64,000 nt of DNA from Glandiceps talaboti (Eukaryota; Hemichordata; Enteropneusta; Spengelidae), in assembly GCF_964340395.1 (NCBI RefSeq), contig NC_135560.1, forward strand, positions 248,001-312,000. The letters run 5' to 3'. A program made the position numbers and the translations under genes. A model generated the notes under the pieces. The model searched no databases. It had not been told where the DNA came from and was given only the letters and a program-made list of their open reading frames with translations. Positions 1-9,900 of this stretch are shown one piece after another. Each line of letters begins with the position of its first letter. Position 1 is the stretch's first letter.

Positions 1-855
1 TCAAAGTATATTGTTGCATGCCATACCATTTGAAATTATTGTATCATTATGAAAAATTACAGGATTCATTAAAGGTACTAAGTCGGGTCAGTATTCTTAG
101 TAATTTGATTTGATGGTATACGGTAGAGATTCAGTTTGTTTCAGCATTTGCCAAAGTATAAAACTGCCTATGGCGGTGGTACCAGAAACACATGTACCAG
201 GGAATTTGACATTTATAGCATTTCTGCACTTGCAGCACAATAATATTTTTTTACGCTCATACCATGGAAACTATTTTTTTATGTCTCTAAAATCCTCCAG
301 TGAAAGATTACACTTGTGCTCAATAGAGAAACTGGCTGTCAGTAGGTAGTTTTAGTACAGCTTGAGACTTAGAGCTGCAGTCGATAGAAGATCGCTGTAT
401 GCATTATATTCTTTCACAGTGCAGCAAAAACAGGCCTTTAATGAAATCATTACAGTGTCACATGGGCTCGAAAATTTTAATGGCTACAATTGTTTATATT
501 GCTGATAATCAACATTTCAACTTGACTACTTCTACATCCTCACTATGCACGGCACCTACGTCATTGTTTATTTTGCATTAGCAGTTGTCTGAGGGTGTGT
601 AATAAACGTCATTTCACATGAGTGAGTGAAACACCAAGCCTATGATTTTAGCTGTAAAAATCAACATTGACAATGTTTCTATGCAACAAGCATTCCAGTA
701 AGTTTTCCTTTATATGTGAAATGGTCGCTTTAGTCAAGCAAAGTCTATTCTAGTCACAAACGGGGTACAAGAGATTTAGACGGAATATGCCGTAAGTGCC
801 GTAAACAGGATAGTTTTCGACAGAAGTAGCAGACGATTATCAACATGTGATGCAT

Positions 856-880
856 TAGTAGGGGGTCAACCTCTTTTCGA
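856..880 (+). repeat. Copy 1 of a short dispersed motif
   Basis: A G-run followed by a tca/ca-acctcttttcg core. It recurs at about 2,016-2,037 with one gap and one substitution over about 19 bases. In both places a long G tract lies within about 30 bases (888-899 here, 1,977-1,992 there). This may be two decayed copies of one element, but the shared part is too short to say which. Confidence 0.4.
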
Positions 881-887
881 AATTGGC

Positions 888-899
888 GGGGGGGGGGGG
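888..899 (+). repeat. Poly-G tract (12 G)
   Basis: An uninterrupted run of 12 G lies just downstream of the motif at 856-880, which recurs near 2,016-2,037. A homopolymer G run can form G-quadruplex structures, slips in replication and is a common place for sequencing-length error, so the exact length is uncertain. Confidence 0.85.
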
Positions 900-1520
900 C
901 ATCCTGTTTTGAAATTTTGGGTAGGGGATGCCATTGTGTTTTGGATTTGGATGAAAGAAAAGAATCCACGAATCTACAGTGGCATGACCTTGTCTGAACT
1001 TTAGTATTTTTTCCTGTCCCTATTTTAAAATATTACTTCACCTGGAGTGTGGCTCAAACTTAACTTTACATATACATATGCAATGTATTACCTACCACAC
1101 TAGTTACAGTACATGTGTCATGCATCTCTGAAACTGGATGTGTAATCTATATAATTCTCTATTATAACCACTTTGTAGGATATAACATTATCTTTAACTG
1201 TAATTATTGTAATGTTTCGGCGATTTGTTGATAAAAACTGAAAAATCAAGGTGACCTTGAAAACCCCAAGAAATCTCTCACCCCCGGGGTCACTAATACA
1301 TAGCCAACAATCAGATGCTCTAACCTTTTTACTGTCATAGTAAGCCCGTTCCCATCTAAAGTCTGAACCTGTTTCGATTCGAATATTGTCTTTTAAAGAT
1401 GTGAAATGTTTGCCAAGATAGTCTACTATAATATTGCCTTAAAAGTCCAAATCTCCCCGACCAATGATACTACCATTAAGTGTACCGACCTTTAGTATAA
1501 TGATGCCATTTAACTTTTAA

Positions 1521-1650
1521 CATATTTCAACCCTGTGTAAGTTATACAGAATACTTTCTGATATGGTGGTGCTGTTTTGTAAAGTTTGGAGATTATTGCT
1601 TGAAAGGCTCTGAATATCCTAAAAATGGCTTTTAAGAGAGCCTTCTAGGG
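1521..1650 (+). repeat. Imperfect direct repeat, copy A
   Basis: Begins at catatttcaaccctgtg and runs through a 'ggtgctgt.ttgtaaag.ttgg' segment to 'ttttaagag...ccttctagg'. The same order of words occurs again at about 1,751-1,868, roughly 230 bp downstream, with many substitutions and small gaps. I read this as an old local duplication. It is unrelated to the 420-bp array. Confidence 0.6.
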
Positions 1651-1750
1651 AGAGACCACGAGGATCCCCCCCCCAAAAAAAGGTGGACATATCCCTTTCC
1701 CAAGCTCTTCCCTACATTTTACTGTGAAGATACTATCAAAATTTATTTCA

Positions 1751-1868
1751 CAAATATTTCAACCCTGTGCAGTTGCTTTATATTGGTGCTGTCTTGTAAA
1801 GCTTGGCAATTACTAATAGTCTCAAAATTCACTTTTAAGAGTAAAAACCTCCAAGGCTTCTAAAAGGA
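1751..1868 (+). repeat. Imperfect direct repeat, copy B
   Basis: Partner of the copy at 1,521-1,650. Shared landmarks in order are atatttcaaccctgtg, ttggtgctgt, ttgtaaagcttgg, cttttaagag and a 'cttcta' end. Divergence is high, so the duplication is old. Confidence 0.6.
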
Positions 1869-1976
1869 GATGACAGTGCTATCATGGGATCTTATCAAGT
1901 ATTTGCAAGATGGTCAGGCAGTACAGTCCACATTGAGTCACGATCAAAAAATGGCTGTCATGTGAATATGATATAC

Positions 1977-1992
1977 GGGGCGGGGGGGGGGG
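1977..1992 (+). repeat. Poly-G tract (4 G, C, 11 G)
   Basis: A second long G run, interrupted once by C, about 25 bases upstream of the second copy of the motif at 2,016-2,037. Its length is likely to be imprecise in any assembly. Confidence 0.85.
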
Positions 1993-2015
1993 TAATCATG
2001 ATTTAGAATTAAGTG

Positions 2016-2037
2016 TTAGGGGGCAGCCTCTTTTCGG
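2016..2037 (+). repeat. Copy 2 of a short dispersed motif
   Basis: Matches the motif at 856-880: a run of G, then ca-gcctcttttcgg. It is in the same orientation about 1.16 kb downstream of copy 1. Confidence 0.4.
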
Positions 2038-2339
2038 TTTTACATAAAAGGGAGTCCAATTTTACATAGAGGCTGGGGGGGAGAGGGCCGATGGAAAAAT
2101 CCACTGTTTTCAACCGAGGTCTTTCACACACATTTAATTCACCTCTTCTTGTAAACCAATAGTCGCATTTCCGGTTCCAAGAAGCATTACGCGACATGAT
2201 GTCGCTTATGTTGTTACAGTTATAATAGTCTTGTTTTGTCTATATTACCTTTGAAATAACATTTTCATTAGGAAATTATGGAAACAAATGTTGACATCTT
2301 TGATTATGAATGATTTTGTTCTGGCTAAATGCCATCAAT
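2038..2339. other. No gene seen
   Basis: The reverse-strand open frame at 2,009-2,197 (62 codons) overlaps the motif copy above. It has no recognisable domain, and I treat it as chance. Nothing else stands out. Confidence 0.5.
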
Positions 2340-2680
2340 GACAGACAGTGATTTTACAGGTGAACCCAGGGTACAGAGTCAGGTGACAACCATCCCCCTG
2401 AGTAGCACGTGCAAACCCCTCAGTACATACACAACACATGGCAGCGCATTGTATGGAGAGATGTGCAATGCATCTTGGAACTGGTAACATGCATGTCTGT
2501 GACTATGACACAAACATCCTGCCACATCCTGAACGAGGGGTGGTCTTAAAGAAGAGCCGCCAGCGGCGAGTCTGGGTAACCGAGACTAGCTCTCACTCTG
2601 CAAATCTAGTGCGCCCTCCTGTGGTTGACTACCCGAGAAATGGCTGGAACTTCAGTAACCCAAATATGGCGTATTGACAT
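2340..2680. other. GC-richer island of unknown role
   Basis: Locally richer in G+C than its surroundings, with several CG dinucleotides (for example around 2,558-2,585). A 79-codon plus-strand frame (2,438-2,677) starts here, but its product resembles nothing I know. The segment contains a CTCF-like word at 2,611-2,624. It could be a decayed mobile element, an exon fragment or a regulatory island. Confidence 0.3.
2611..2624 (-). promoter_or_regulatory. CTCF-like site (weak)
   Basis: The minus-strand reading is ccacaggagggcgc. It agrees with the known CTCF core (CCASYAGRKGGCRS) at all but two of 14 positions. A single match with two mismatches in 64 kb can arise by chance, so this is only a candidate. 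Confidence 0.2.
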
Positions 2681-2739
2681 AAAAATACTTGCAATATAAT
2701 GCTGCTGATACCACCTAACATATATATTGCATACATGTG

Positions 2740-2776
2740 TGGCAAATTCTGGCAAAAAGGTCCTGTGGACTTTAGA
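2740..2776 (+). repeat. Dispersed 'tctggcaaaaaggtcc' repeat, copy 1
   Basis: The word tggcaa.tctggcaaaaaggtcc followed by '.ctg..cttta/gttaga' is found here and again at 3,734-3,770 in the same orientation. In the second copy it leads into a hairpin. It may be an end of a non-autonomous element, or two relics of one repeat family. Confidence 0.5.
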
Positions 2777-2871
2777 GATTCTGTATTTTCAAAGTATGTG
2801 TACCCCCTCCCCAACCCACTGTCTATGGTGAAATTTACAATCGAGCTTCATTTAGCTGTTGAATATATTTG

Positions 2872-2892
2872 AATATATATATATATATATAT
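2872..2892. repeat. (AT)n microsatellite
   Basis: About ten AT dinucleotides in a row, directly after two 'gaatatat' half-steps. Confidence 0.9.
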
Positions 2893-2925
2893 AGTACCGC
2901 TATATAATTTAACCCAGTGAATGTT

Positions 2926-3425
2926 TCACTTTCATATTGCATCACTTGCCTGAAGGGCACACCATTTATTTTTTGGTTCACCAATTACCTTAGTCTTTAA
3001 GGTACGCCATGACGAGGCGCCCTCACACGTGTGAGAGTAGGCCGATGAGGGCGGAAAATCACAACATATCTTACAGTCTCCGTTTACCTTAATGCACATC
3101 ATTTATATTCATATGTACATCATTTACTTTAATACATGCATCATTTGCCTTGGGTGTCATTTTTTTACATGGCACATCATGCGTCTTGTGTATGATTTGA
3201 TACTAGGTTATCAGCTATCTGGTGTCATTTATTTTTATGATGCACCATGCATGTGTAACATATTTTCAATTTTTCATCATTTGCCTTTGTGTGGGCATCG
3301 TTTATATTCATAGTGCATTACTTGCTTTATGTGTGTTATTTATTTTCATATACGAATCACTTGCCCTTATGTGTGTGTTATTTGTTCTCACAGATGCTTA
3401 ATTTACATTTATAAGTCACTTACGT
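2926..3425 (+). repeat. Degenerate ~38-bp minisatellite
   Basis: The same phrase recurs in order: tgtcatttattttcat, then atgcatcacttgcctta. Clear rounds start near 2,930, 3,096, 3,131, 3,218, 3,290, 3,328 and 3,369, about 38 bp apart where contiguous. The copies are heavily diverged and interrupted by the GC-rich palindrome at 3,016-3,053. The open frame at 3,092-3,313 is a by-product of the repeats. Function unknown. Confidence 0.5.
3016..3053. repeat. Nested palindromes with CACGTG centre
   Basis: The inner perfect 14-bp palindrome ctcacacgtgtgag (3,022-3,035) contains an E-box, CACGTG. The outer arms cgccctca (3,018-3,025) and tgagggcg (3,046-3,053) are exact inverted repeats that overlap the inner one. 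Two mutually exclusive hairpins are therefore possible. bHLH-type factors bind CACGTG, but nothing here shows which gene would be regulated. Confidence 0.55.
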
Positions 3426-3730
3426 TAGCATGTATAAAACAGTTATTTTGCATTCATCATCGTCGCAAATCGAATGTAGAAGAATAACAAAAGGTAAGTA
3501 ACTTATAGATGACACTTACCACTCTTAGCCATCAGGTGTAGATGATGTATGCTTGATATCTTGTAGATATAATAGACATTGTCTTGAATGACAGCCACAA
3601 AAGGCAGATGATAGTACTTTCAGTTGATCAGTATATGTATAGATAACTTACGGTATAATTTATTTAAATTCTCATCCTTCAAGACCAAATAGGAATTTAC
3701 TGTGAACACTGTAAACAGCTGCAGGTTATG
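3426..3730. other. No gene seen
   Basis: AT-rich sequence with no open frame of note and no obvious repeat. Confidence 0.5.
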
Positions 3731-3733
3731 ATA

Positions 3734-3770
3734 TGGCAAGTCTGGCAAAAAGGTCCCCTGAACGTTAGAC
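3734..3770 (+). repeat. Dispersed 'tctggcaaaaaggtcc' repeat, copy 2
   Basis: Direct-orientation partner of 2,740-2,776. Its right end is the left arm of the perfect hairpin at 3,759-3,793. Confidence 0.5.
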
Positions 3771-3793
3771 TATTTCTAACGGTCTAACGTTCA
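3759..3793. repeat. Perfect hairpin, 12-bp arms
   Basis: The left arm tgaacgttagac (3,759-3,770) and right arm gtctaacgttca (3,782-3,793) are exact reverse complements with an 11-nt loop. There is no T-run after it and no gene before it, so it is not a terminator in this context. It could be a MITE end or a chance palindrome in a repeat. Confidence 0.8.
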
Positions 3794-3888
3794 TATTATC
3801 TAGTCAATGCTAGGGGTGTCATCGCTGCCAAGCAATTCTTTGTCGCCTTTTTTGAGTTGCCATAACATATCCAAGGGGACACATTTTT

Positions 3889-3923
3889 ACACATACACAC
3901 ACTCACTCACACTCACACTCACA

Positions 3924-3980
<57 letters not shown>
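3889..3980. repeat. (AC)n microsatellite
   Basis: Starts as impure acactcactcac steps and becomes a pure AC run of about 25 repeats ending near 3,977. The overlapping open frame (3,807-4,031), with a His/Thr run, is produced by the microsatellite and is not a gene. Confidence 0.95.
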
Positions 3981-3982
<2 letters not shown>

Positions 3983-4069
3983 CTTGACTGCGAATAATGT
4001 CAAGGGCACTCTCAATCATACAAACATATAGTTTGTATGTTTGGTGTTAAAATAGCTTGAATATGATAC

Positions 4070-4420
4070 ATGGCGAAGATGACGAATGCAGATGGAAACG
4101 CGGCGATGACAAATACGGACGGAGATGTACGCGGTGAAAATATAAACGGTGGCGAAACTGCGAAATTTGTGTCTGTGGATGTTATGCATGAGAGAAAGGC
4201 CATAGAGAGGCTAGTGAAAATACTACCGACCAACCGACAAACCGGTCACCAACTTAACCTAGCCTGAGGACAACCAAAAATGAGAAGAAAGAGAAAAAGA
4301 TGAAATGTTTGTGTACATGTAATACCGACAGCGAAAAAGGACCGAGATGCGAGGTAGTTGACGATGAAGACGAAATTATTTTTAATTTGGACGTTGGGAA
4401 AGAGAAAGGGGAAGGGATAT
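4070..4420 (+). pseudogene. Weak coding-like stretch, frame broken once
   Basis: The first 65-codon frame starts at ATG (MAKMTNADGNAAMTNTDGD) and ends with TGA at 4,265-4,267. A second frame, displaced by two bases, then stays open for about 55 codons to a TAG at about 4,419-4,421. It is rich in Lys, Asp and Glu and includes MKCLCTCNTDSEKGPRCE. The segment is less AT-rich than its neighbours, and both halves are hydrophilic. I do not recognise the protein. It may be a frameshifted exon or the 5' part of a decayed retroelement. Chance is also possible, and no splice sites were identified. Confidence 0.25.
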
Positions 4421-4433
4421 AGAAACTAGTCAC

Positions 4434-4453
4434 TCATTCATTCATTCATTCAT
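4434..4453. repeat. (ATTC)n microsatellite
   Basis: Five contiguous tetranucleotide steps near the left end of the diverged array edge. Confidence 0.85.
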
Positions 4454-4499
4454 ACAATCATATTTAAAAAAGAAAAACAATTTTATCAAATTTTAATAA

Positions 4500-4858
4500 T
4501 CACATTCTTGGGTCTTCGAATTCATCTTGGGTCCATCCTAAAGTGAATTAATAAAAGTATTTATTGAAACAACATCCATTCGAATTGTAATATTTACTAA
4601 ATCCTTAAACAAAATTGCTAACATCTAATATTCCATTGTGTAATGTGGTTCATATAATGCATGAGCATCATTCTACATCATGGCACTGTGAAATTATTTC
4701 ACAAGTTTGTATGTCATTCATTCTCCAGTGTTCGAGATATAAGTCAAAACACTCAAAATTGCTATTACTTTACTAAGCTCTAAAAACATATTACTGCTGA
4801 TAATATCATAATTGAATATATAAAACAATAGACAATATATTTACATATTGAATGATTG
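4500..4858 (-). repeat. Diverged monomer relic, unit -3
   Basis: Two blocks align in order with the main monomer. 4,524-4,595 (ggtccatcctaaag...tttattgaaac...tttactaaatcc) matches the exon A acceptor and intron 2 part. 4,746-4,800 (ctcaaaattgctattact...aaaacatattactg) matches the intron 2 and exon B boundary part. The sequence between them is lost or unrecognisable. It is the most decayed copy, and I see no intact splice site in it. Confidence 0.6.
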
Positions 4859-5234
4859 TAATATCTCCACTCAAAATTGCAATTACTTAATCTGACCTTT
4901 TAGAAAAATTACTTCAATACAATGTTTATTTTACTCTAATTTTAGCCTGAAAATACTTGTGAACTAAGCTTGTCATGTGATTAGTATACAGAAGGCCACC
5001 CTCTCCCCCTTAGATTGTACTTGTATTTATCATTGACAGGAGAAAAATATTGACAATAACACAATGATGAAATTATGTCGACTAATTTTAAAATTCAGAA
5101 TGTTGACTCACATATGTGGCATTCGCAGTCGTTGTCACATCCATCTTCCGTGGCCTTGTAATCCTTAAGTGAGTAAATACAAGATAATTTATTTATTTAT
5201 TGAATGAAAAGAAATTTATCAAAATTGTAATGTT
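4859..5234 (-). repeat. Diverged monomer relic, unit -2
   Basis: Nearly the whole monomer can be followed on the minus strand. The exon A relative (5,112-5,163) has acceptor ttaag and donor gtgagt. A short intron follows and ends at acceptor ataaatacaag before 5,019. The exon B relative contains tactaatcacatgacaag, matching tactaagcacacgacaag in the main array. An aaaaggtcagattaag block matches aaaaaggttaaattgag. Pairwise identity is low, so this copy predates the homogenised array. A 'cctctcccccttagat' word (4,999-5,014) is shared only with unit -1. Confidence 0.75.
5112..5163 (-). other. Exon A relative in unit -2
   Basis: A 52-nt segment between acceptor aag and donor gtgagt. In the frame starting GAT it reads DYKATEDGCDNDCECHI, acidic and Cys-rich. 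In the frame matching the main array's open frame it reads ITRPRKMDVTTTANATY. Both are open, so frame cannot be decided from this copy alone. It may be an old terminal exon of the repeat gene, because the minus-strand gene would run off the array here. Confidence 0.4.
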
Positions 5235-5485
5235 TACACTCAAAATTACTAATATTGACTAACTTCTTTGTTGCTACTTATCATGTGATAAGAATTCACA
5301 AGGCCACCCTCTCCCCCTTAGATAACTTGTATTTATCATTGATGACAGAAGAAAAAAATATTGCCCAAAAACAAATTGATGAAATTTATGGCGACTCGAT
5401 GTTGACCCACTTCTGTGGTGTTTGCAATCAGTGTCACACCCATCCCTCTCCACTCTTTGTATCATCGTCTGAGGCCTTGTAATCC
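5235..5485 (-). repeat. Diverged, internally deleted monomer relic, unit -1
   Basis: Aligns with unit -2 and the main monomer. The exon B relative is shortened, passing from ctcaaaattactaat straight to ttgctacttatcatgtgat. The intron 1 acceptor aaatacaag sits before 5,325, at the same place as tataag in the main monomer. The right end meets the homogenised array at a short ccattgc match around 5,484-5,490, suggesting a recombination junction. Confidence 0.75.
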
Positions 5486-5489
5486 ATTG
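5411..5489 (-). other. Exon A relative in unit -1
   Basis: 79 nt between acceptor ccttcag and donor gtgggt. The frame in register with the main array reads QWITRPQTMIQRVERDGCD then TDCKHHR, keeping Trp, Arg and Met in the positions of the main exon A (WNSRSRKM). The GAT frame reads DYKASDDDTKSGEGWV and then stops at TGA. The two frames tell different stories about which was ancestral. Confidence 0.4.
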
Positions 5490-6992
5490 CTGAAGGTACA
5501 AAATATTGGGCAACAAAATCTAATGACCATTTTCAGTAATTTTACAAATCCAAAATCTTCACTTACTTCTTCCACTTCTTGATTGGCTGTCTGGTGTTCA
5601 TCTGCCATCTGTGTTCGTGTTATCTTCCGTGACCTTGAGTTCCAACTGAATCAAACAATACAGTATAAACTTATTGATGGAATGAAATAACAGTTATTTA
5701 GATTCTAATATTTACTCTTAAAGTTGCCACTACTCAATTTAACCTTTTTGAAAAGATATTACCACGGTTAATACAATTCTGTTCATCTCCAAAATATGTC
5801 TTCATTCTGCTACAATCTACTTGTGACATAAGGTTGTCATTACTTGTCGTGTGCTTTTTACTGACAAAAGAACTTTTTGATAACTTATACTTTCCATTGC
5901 AGATAGTAAGAAATATTGGGCAACAAAATGTAATGACCATTCTCAGTAATTATACAATTCCAAAATCTTCACTTACTTCTTCCACTTCTTGATTGGCTGT
6001 CTGGTGTTCATCTGCCATCTGTGTTCGTGTCATCTTCCGTGACCTTGAGTTCCATCCTGAAAGGAATGAATCAAACAATACAGTACAAACTTATTGATGG
6101 AATGAAATAACAGTTATTTAGATTCTAATATTTACTCTTAAAGTTGCCACTACTCAATTTAACCTTTTTGAAAAGATATTATCATGGATAATACAATACT
6201 GTTCATCTCCAAAATATTTCTTCATTCTGCTACTATCTACTTGTGACATAAGGTTGTCATTACTTGTCGTGTGCTTAGTACTGACAAAAGAACTTTTAGA
6301 TAACTTATACTTTCCATTGCAGATGGGAAGAAATATTGGGCAACAACATTTAATGACCATTCTCAGTAATTATACAATTCCAAAATCTTCACTTACTTCT
6401 TCCACTTCTTGATTGGCTGTCTGGTGTTCATCTGCCATCTGTGTTTGTGTCATCTTCCGTGACCTTGAGTTCCATCCTTAAAGGAATGAATCAAACAATA
6501 CAGTATAAACTTATTGATGGAATGAAATAACAGTTAGTTAGATTCTAATATTTACTCTTAAAGTTGCCACTACTCAATTTAACCTTTTTGAAAAGATATT
6601 ACCACGGATAATACAATTCTGTTCATCTCCAATATTTCTTCATTCTGCTACAATCTACTTGTGACATAAGGTTGTCATTACTTGTCGTGTGCTTAGTACT
6701 GACAAAAGAACTTTTTGATTACTTATGCTTTCCATTACAGATGGGAAGAAATATTGGGCAACAATATTTTAATGACCATTCTCAGTAATTATACAATTCA
6801 AATATCTTCACTTACTTCTTCCACTTCTTGATTAGCTGTCTGGTGTTCATCTGCCATCTGTGTTCGTGTCATCTTCCGTGACCTTGAGTTCCATCCTGAA
6901 AGGAATGAATCAAACAATACAGTATAAACTTATTGATGGAATGAAATAACAGTTATTTAGATTCTAATATTTACTCTTAAAGTTGCCACTAC
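5486..6992 (-). repeat. Array block 1: leftmost homogenised units
   Basis: Anchors 5734, 6154, 6574. The leftmost exon A (5,567-5,645, 79 nt) lost about 11 bases across its acceptor, although a CAG remains beside it by chance. The unit at 6,154 has the exon B donor changed from GT to AT (plus strand gatattatcatgg at about 6,175-6,187). The unit at 6,574 has the 2-nt exon B deletion. The edge units are therefore more damaged than average. Confidence 0.9.
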
Positions 6993-9900
6993 TCAATTTA
7001 ACCTTTTTCAAATTACCACGGATAATGCAATTCTGTTCATCTCCAAAATATGTCTTCATTCTGCTACAATCTACTTGTGACATAAGGTTGTCATTACTTG
7101 TCGCGTGCTTAGTACTGACAAAAGAACTTTTAGATAACTTATACTTTCCATTGCAGATGGGAAGAAATATTGGGCAACAACATTTAATGACCATTCTCAG
7201 TAAATATACAATTCCAAAATCTTCACTTACTTCTTCCACTTCTTGATTGGCTGTCTGGTGTTCATCTGCCATCTGTGTTCGTGTCATCTTCCGTGACCTT
7301 GAGTTCCATCCTGAAAGGAATGAATCAAAACAATACAGTATAAACTTATTGATGGAATGAAATAACAGCATTCTAATATTTGCTCTTACAAGTTGCAACT
7401 ACTCACTTTAACCTTTTTGAAAAGATATTACCACGGATAATACAATTCTGTTCATCTCCAATATTTCTTCATTCTGCTACAATCTACTTGTGACATAAGG
7501 TTGTCATTACTTATCGTGTGCTTAGTACTGACAAAAGAACTTTTAGATAACTTATACTTTCCATTGCAGATGGGAAGAAATATTGGGCAACAAAATTTAA
7601 TGACCATTCTCAGTAATTATACAAAATCTTCACTTACTTCTTCCACTTCTTGATTGGCTGTCTGGTGTTCATCTGCCATCTGTGTTCGTGTCATCTTCCG
7701 TGACCTTGAGTTCCACCCTGAAAGGAATGAATCAAACAATACAGTATAAACTTATTGATGGAATGAAATAACAGCATTCTAATATTTGCTCTTACAAGTT
7801 GCAACTACTCACTTTAACCTTTTTGAAAAGATATTACCACGGATAATACAATTCTGTTCATCTCCAATATTTCTTCATTCTGCTACAATCTACTTGTGAC
7901 ATAAGGTTGTCATTACTTGTCATGTGGTTAGTACTGACAAAAGAACTTTTAAATAACTTATACTTTCCATTGCAGATGGGAAGAAATATTGGCCATCAAA
8001 ATGTAATGACATTCTAAGTAATTATACAATTCCAAAATCTTCACTTACTTCTTCCACTTCTTGATTGGCTGTCTGGTGTTCATCTGCCATCTGTGTTCGT
8101 GTCATCTTCCGTGACCTTGAGTTCCATCCTGAAAGGAATGAATCAAACAATAAAGTACAAACTTATTGATGGAATGAAATAACAGTTATTTAGATTCTAA
8201 TATTTACTATTAAAGTTGCCACTACTCAATTTAACCTTTTTAAAAAGATATCACCACGGATAATACAATTCTGTTCATCTCCAAAACATGTCTTCATTCT
8301 GCTACAATCTACTTGTGACATAAGGTTGTCATTACTTGTCGTGTGCTTAGTACTGACAAAAGAACTTTTAGATAACTTATACTTTCCATTGCAGATGGGA
8401 AGAAATATTGGGCAATAAAATTTAATGACAATTCTCAGTAATTATACACTTCCAAAATCTTCACTTACTTCTTCCACTTCTTGATTGGCTGTCTGGTGTT
8501 CATCTACCATCTGTGTTTGTGTCATCTTCCGTGACTTTGAGTTCCATCCTGAAAGGAATGAATCAAACAATACAGTATAAACTTATTGATGGAATGAAAT
8601 AACAGTTATGTAGATTGTAATATTTACTCTTAAAGTTGCAACTACTCAATTTAACCTTTTTGAAAAGATATTACCACGGATAATACAATTCTGATCATCT
8701 CCAAAATATTTCTTCTTTCTGCTACAATCTACTTGTGACATAAGGTTGTCATTACTTGTCGTGTGCTTAGTACTGACAAAAGAACTTTTTGATTACTTAT
8801 ACTTTCCATTGCAGATGGGAAGAAATATTGGGCAACAAAATTTAATGACCATTCTCAGTAATTATACAATTCCAAAATCTTCACTTACTTCTTCCACTTC
8901 TTGATTGGCTGTCTGGTGTTCATCTGCCATCTGTGTTCGTGTCATCTTCCGTGACCTTGAGTTCCATCCTGAAAGGAATGAATCAAACAATACAGTATAA
9001 ACTTATTGATGGAATGAAATAACAGTTAGTTAGATTCTAATATTTACTCTTAAAGTTGCCACTACTCAATTTAAAATTTTTGAAAAGATATTACCACGAA
9101 TAATACAATTCTGTTCATCTCCAATACTTCTTCATTCTGCTACAATCTACTTGTGACATAAGGTTGTCATTACTTGTCGTGTGCTTAGTAATGACAAAAG
9201 AACTTTTTGATTACTTATACTTTCCATTGCAGATGGGAAGAAATATTGGGCAACAAAATTTAATGACCATTCTCAGTAATTATACAATTCCAAAATCTTC
9301 ACTTACTTCTTCCACTTCTTGATTGGCTGTCTGGTGTTCATCTGCCATCTGTGTTCGTGTCATCTTCCGTGACCTTGAGTTCCATCCTGAAAGGAATGAA
9401 TCAAACAATACAGTATAAACTTATTGATGGAATGAAATAACAGTTATTTAGATTCTAATATTTACTCTTAAAGTTGCCACTACTCAATTTAACCTTTTTC
9501 AAAAGATATTACCACGGATAATGCAATTCTGTTCATCTCCAAAATATGTCTTCATTCTGCTACAATCTACTTGTGACATAAGGTTGTCATTACTTGTCGC
9601 GTGCTTAGTACTGACAAAAGAACTTTTAGATAACTTATACTTTCCATTGCAGATGGGAAGAAATATTGGGCAACAACATTTAATGACCATTCTCAGTAAT
9701 TATACAATTCCAAAATCTTCACTTACTTCTTCCACTTCTTGATTGGCTGTCTGGTGTTCATCTGCCATCTGTGTTCGTGTCATCTTCCGTGACCTTGAGT
9801 TCCATCCTGAAAGGAATGAATCAAAACAATACAGTATAAACTTATTGATGGAATGAAATAACAGCATTCTAATATTTGCTCTTACAAGTTGCAACTACTC

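Larger units (their letters stand above)
1..1520. other. Flank with no supported gene
   Basis: AT-rich, non-repetitive sequence. The longest open frames (79 codons at 110-349, 60 at 399-581, 71 on the minus strand at 754-969) are about what chance gives. None shows a motif I recognise or splice-flanked structure. The only local features are the poly-G tract at 888-899 and a short motif repeated near 2,016. A distal exon or regulatory element could be missed here. Confidence 0.6.

Noticed and set aside
110-969. Short frames in the left flank
   Set aside because: 60-79 codons, no recognisable domain, no splice context; expected by chance at this length.
3807-4031. 74-codon frame with a Thr/His run
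   Set aside because: Produced by the AC microsatellite.
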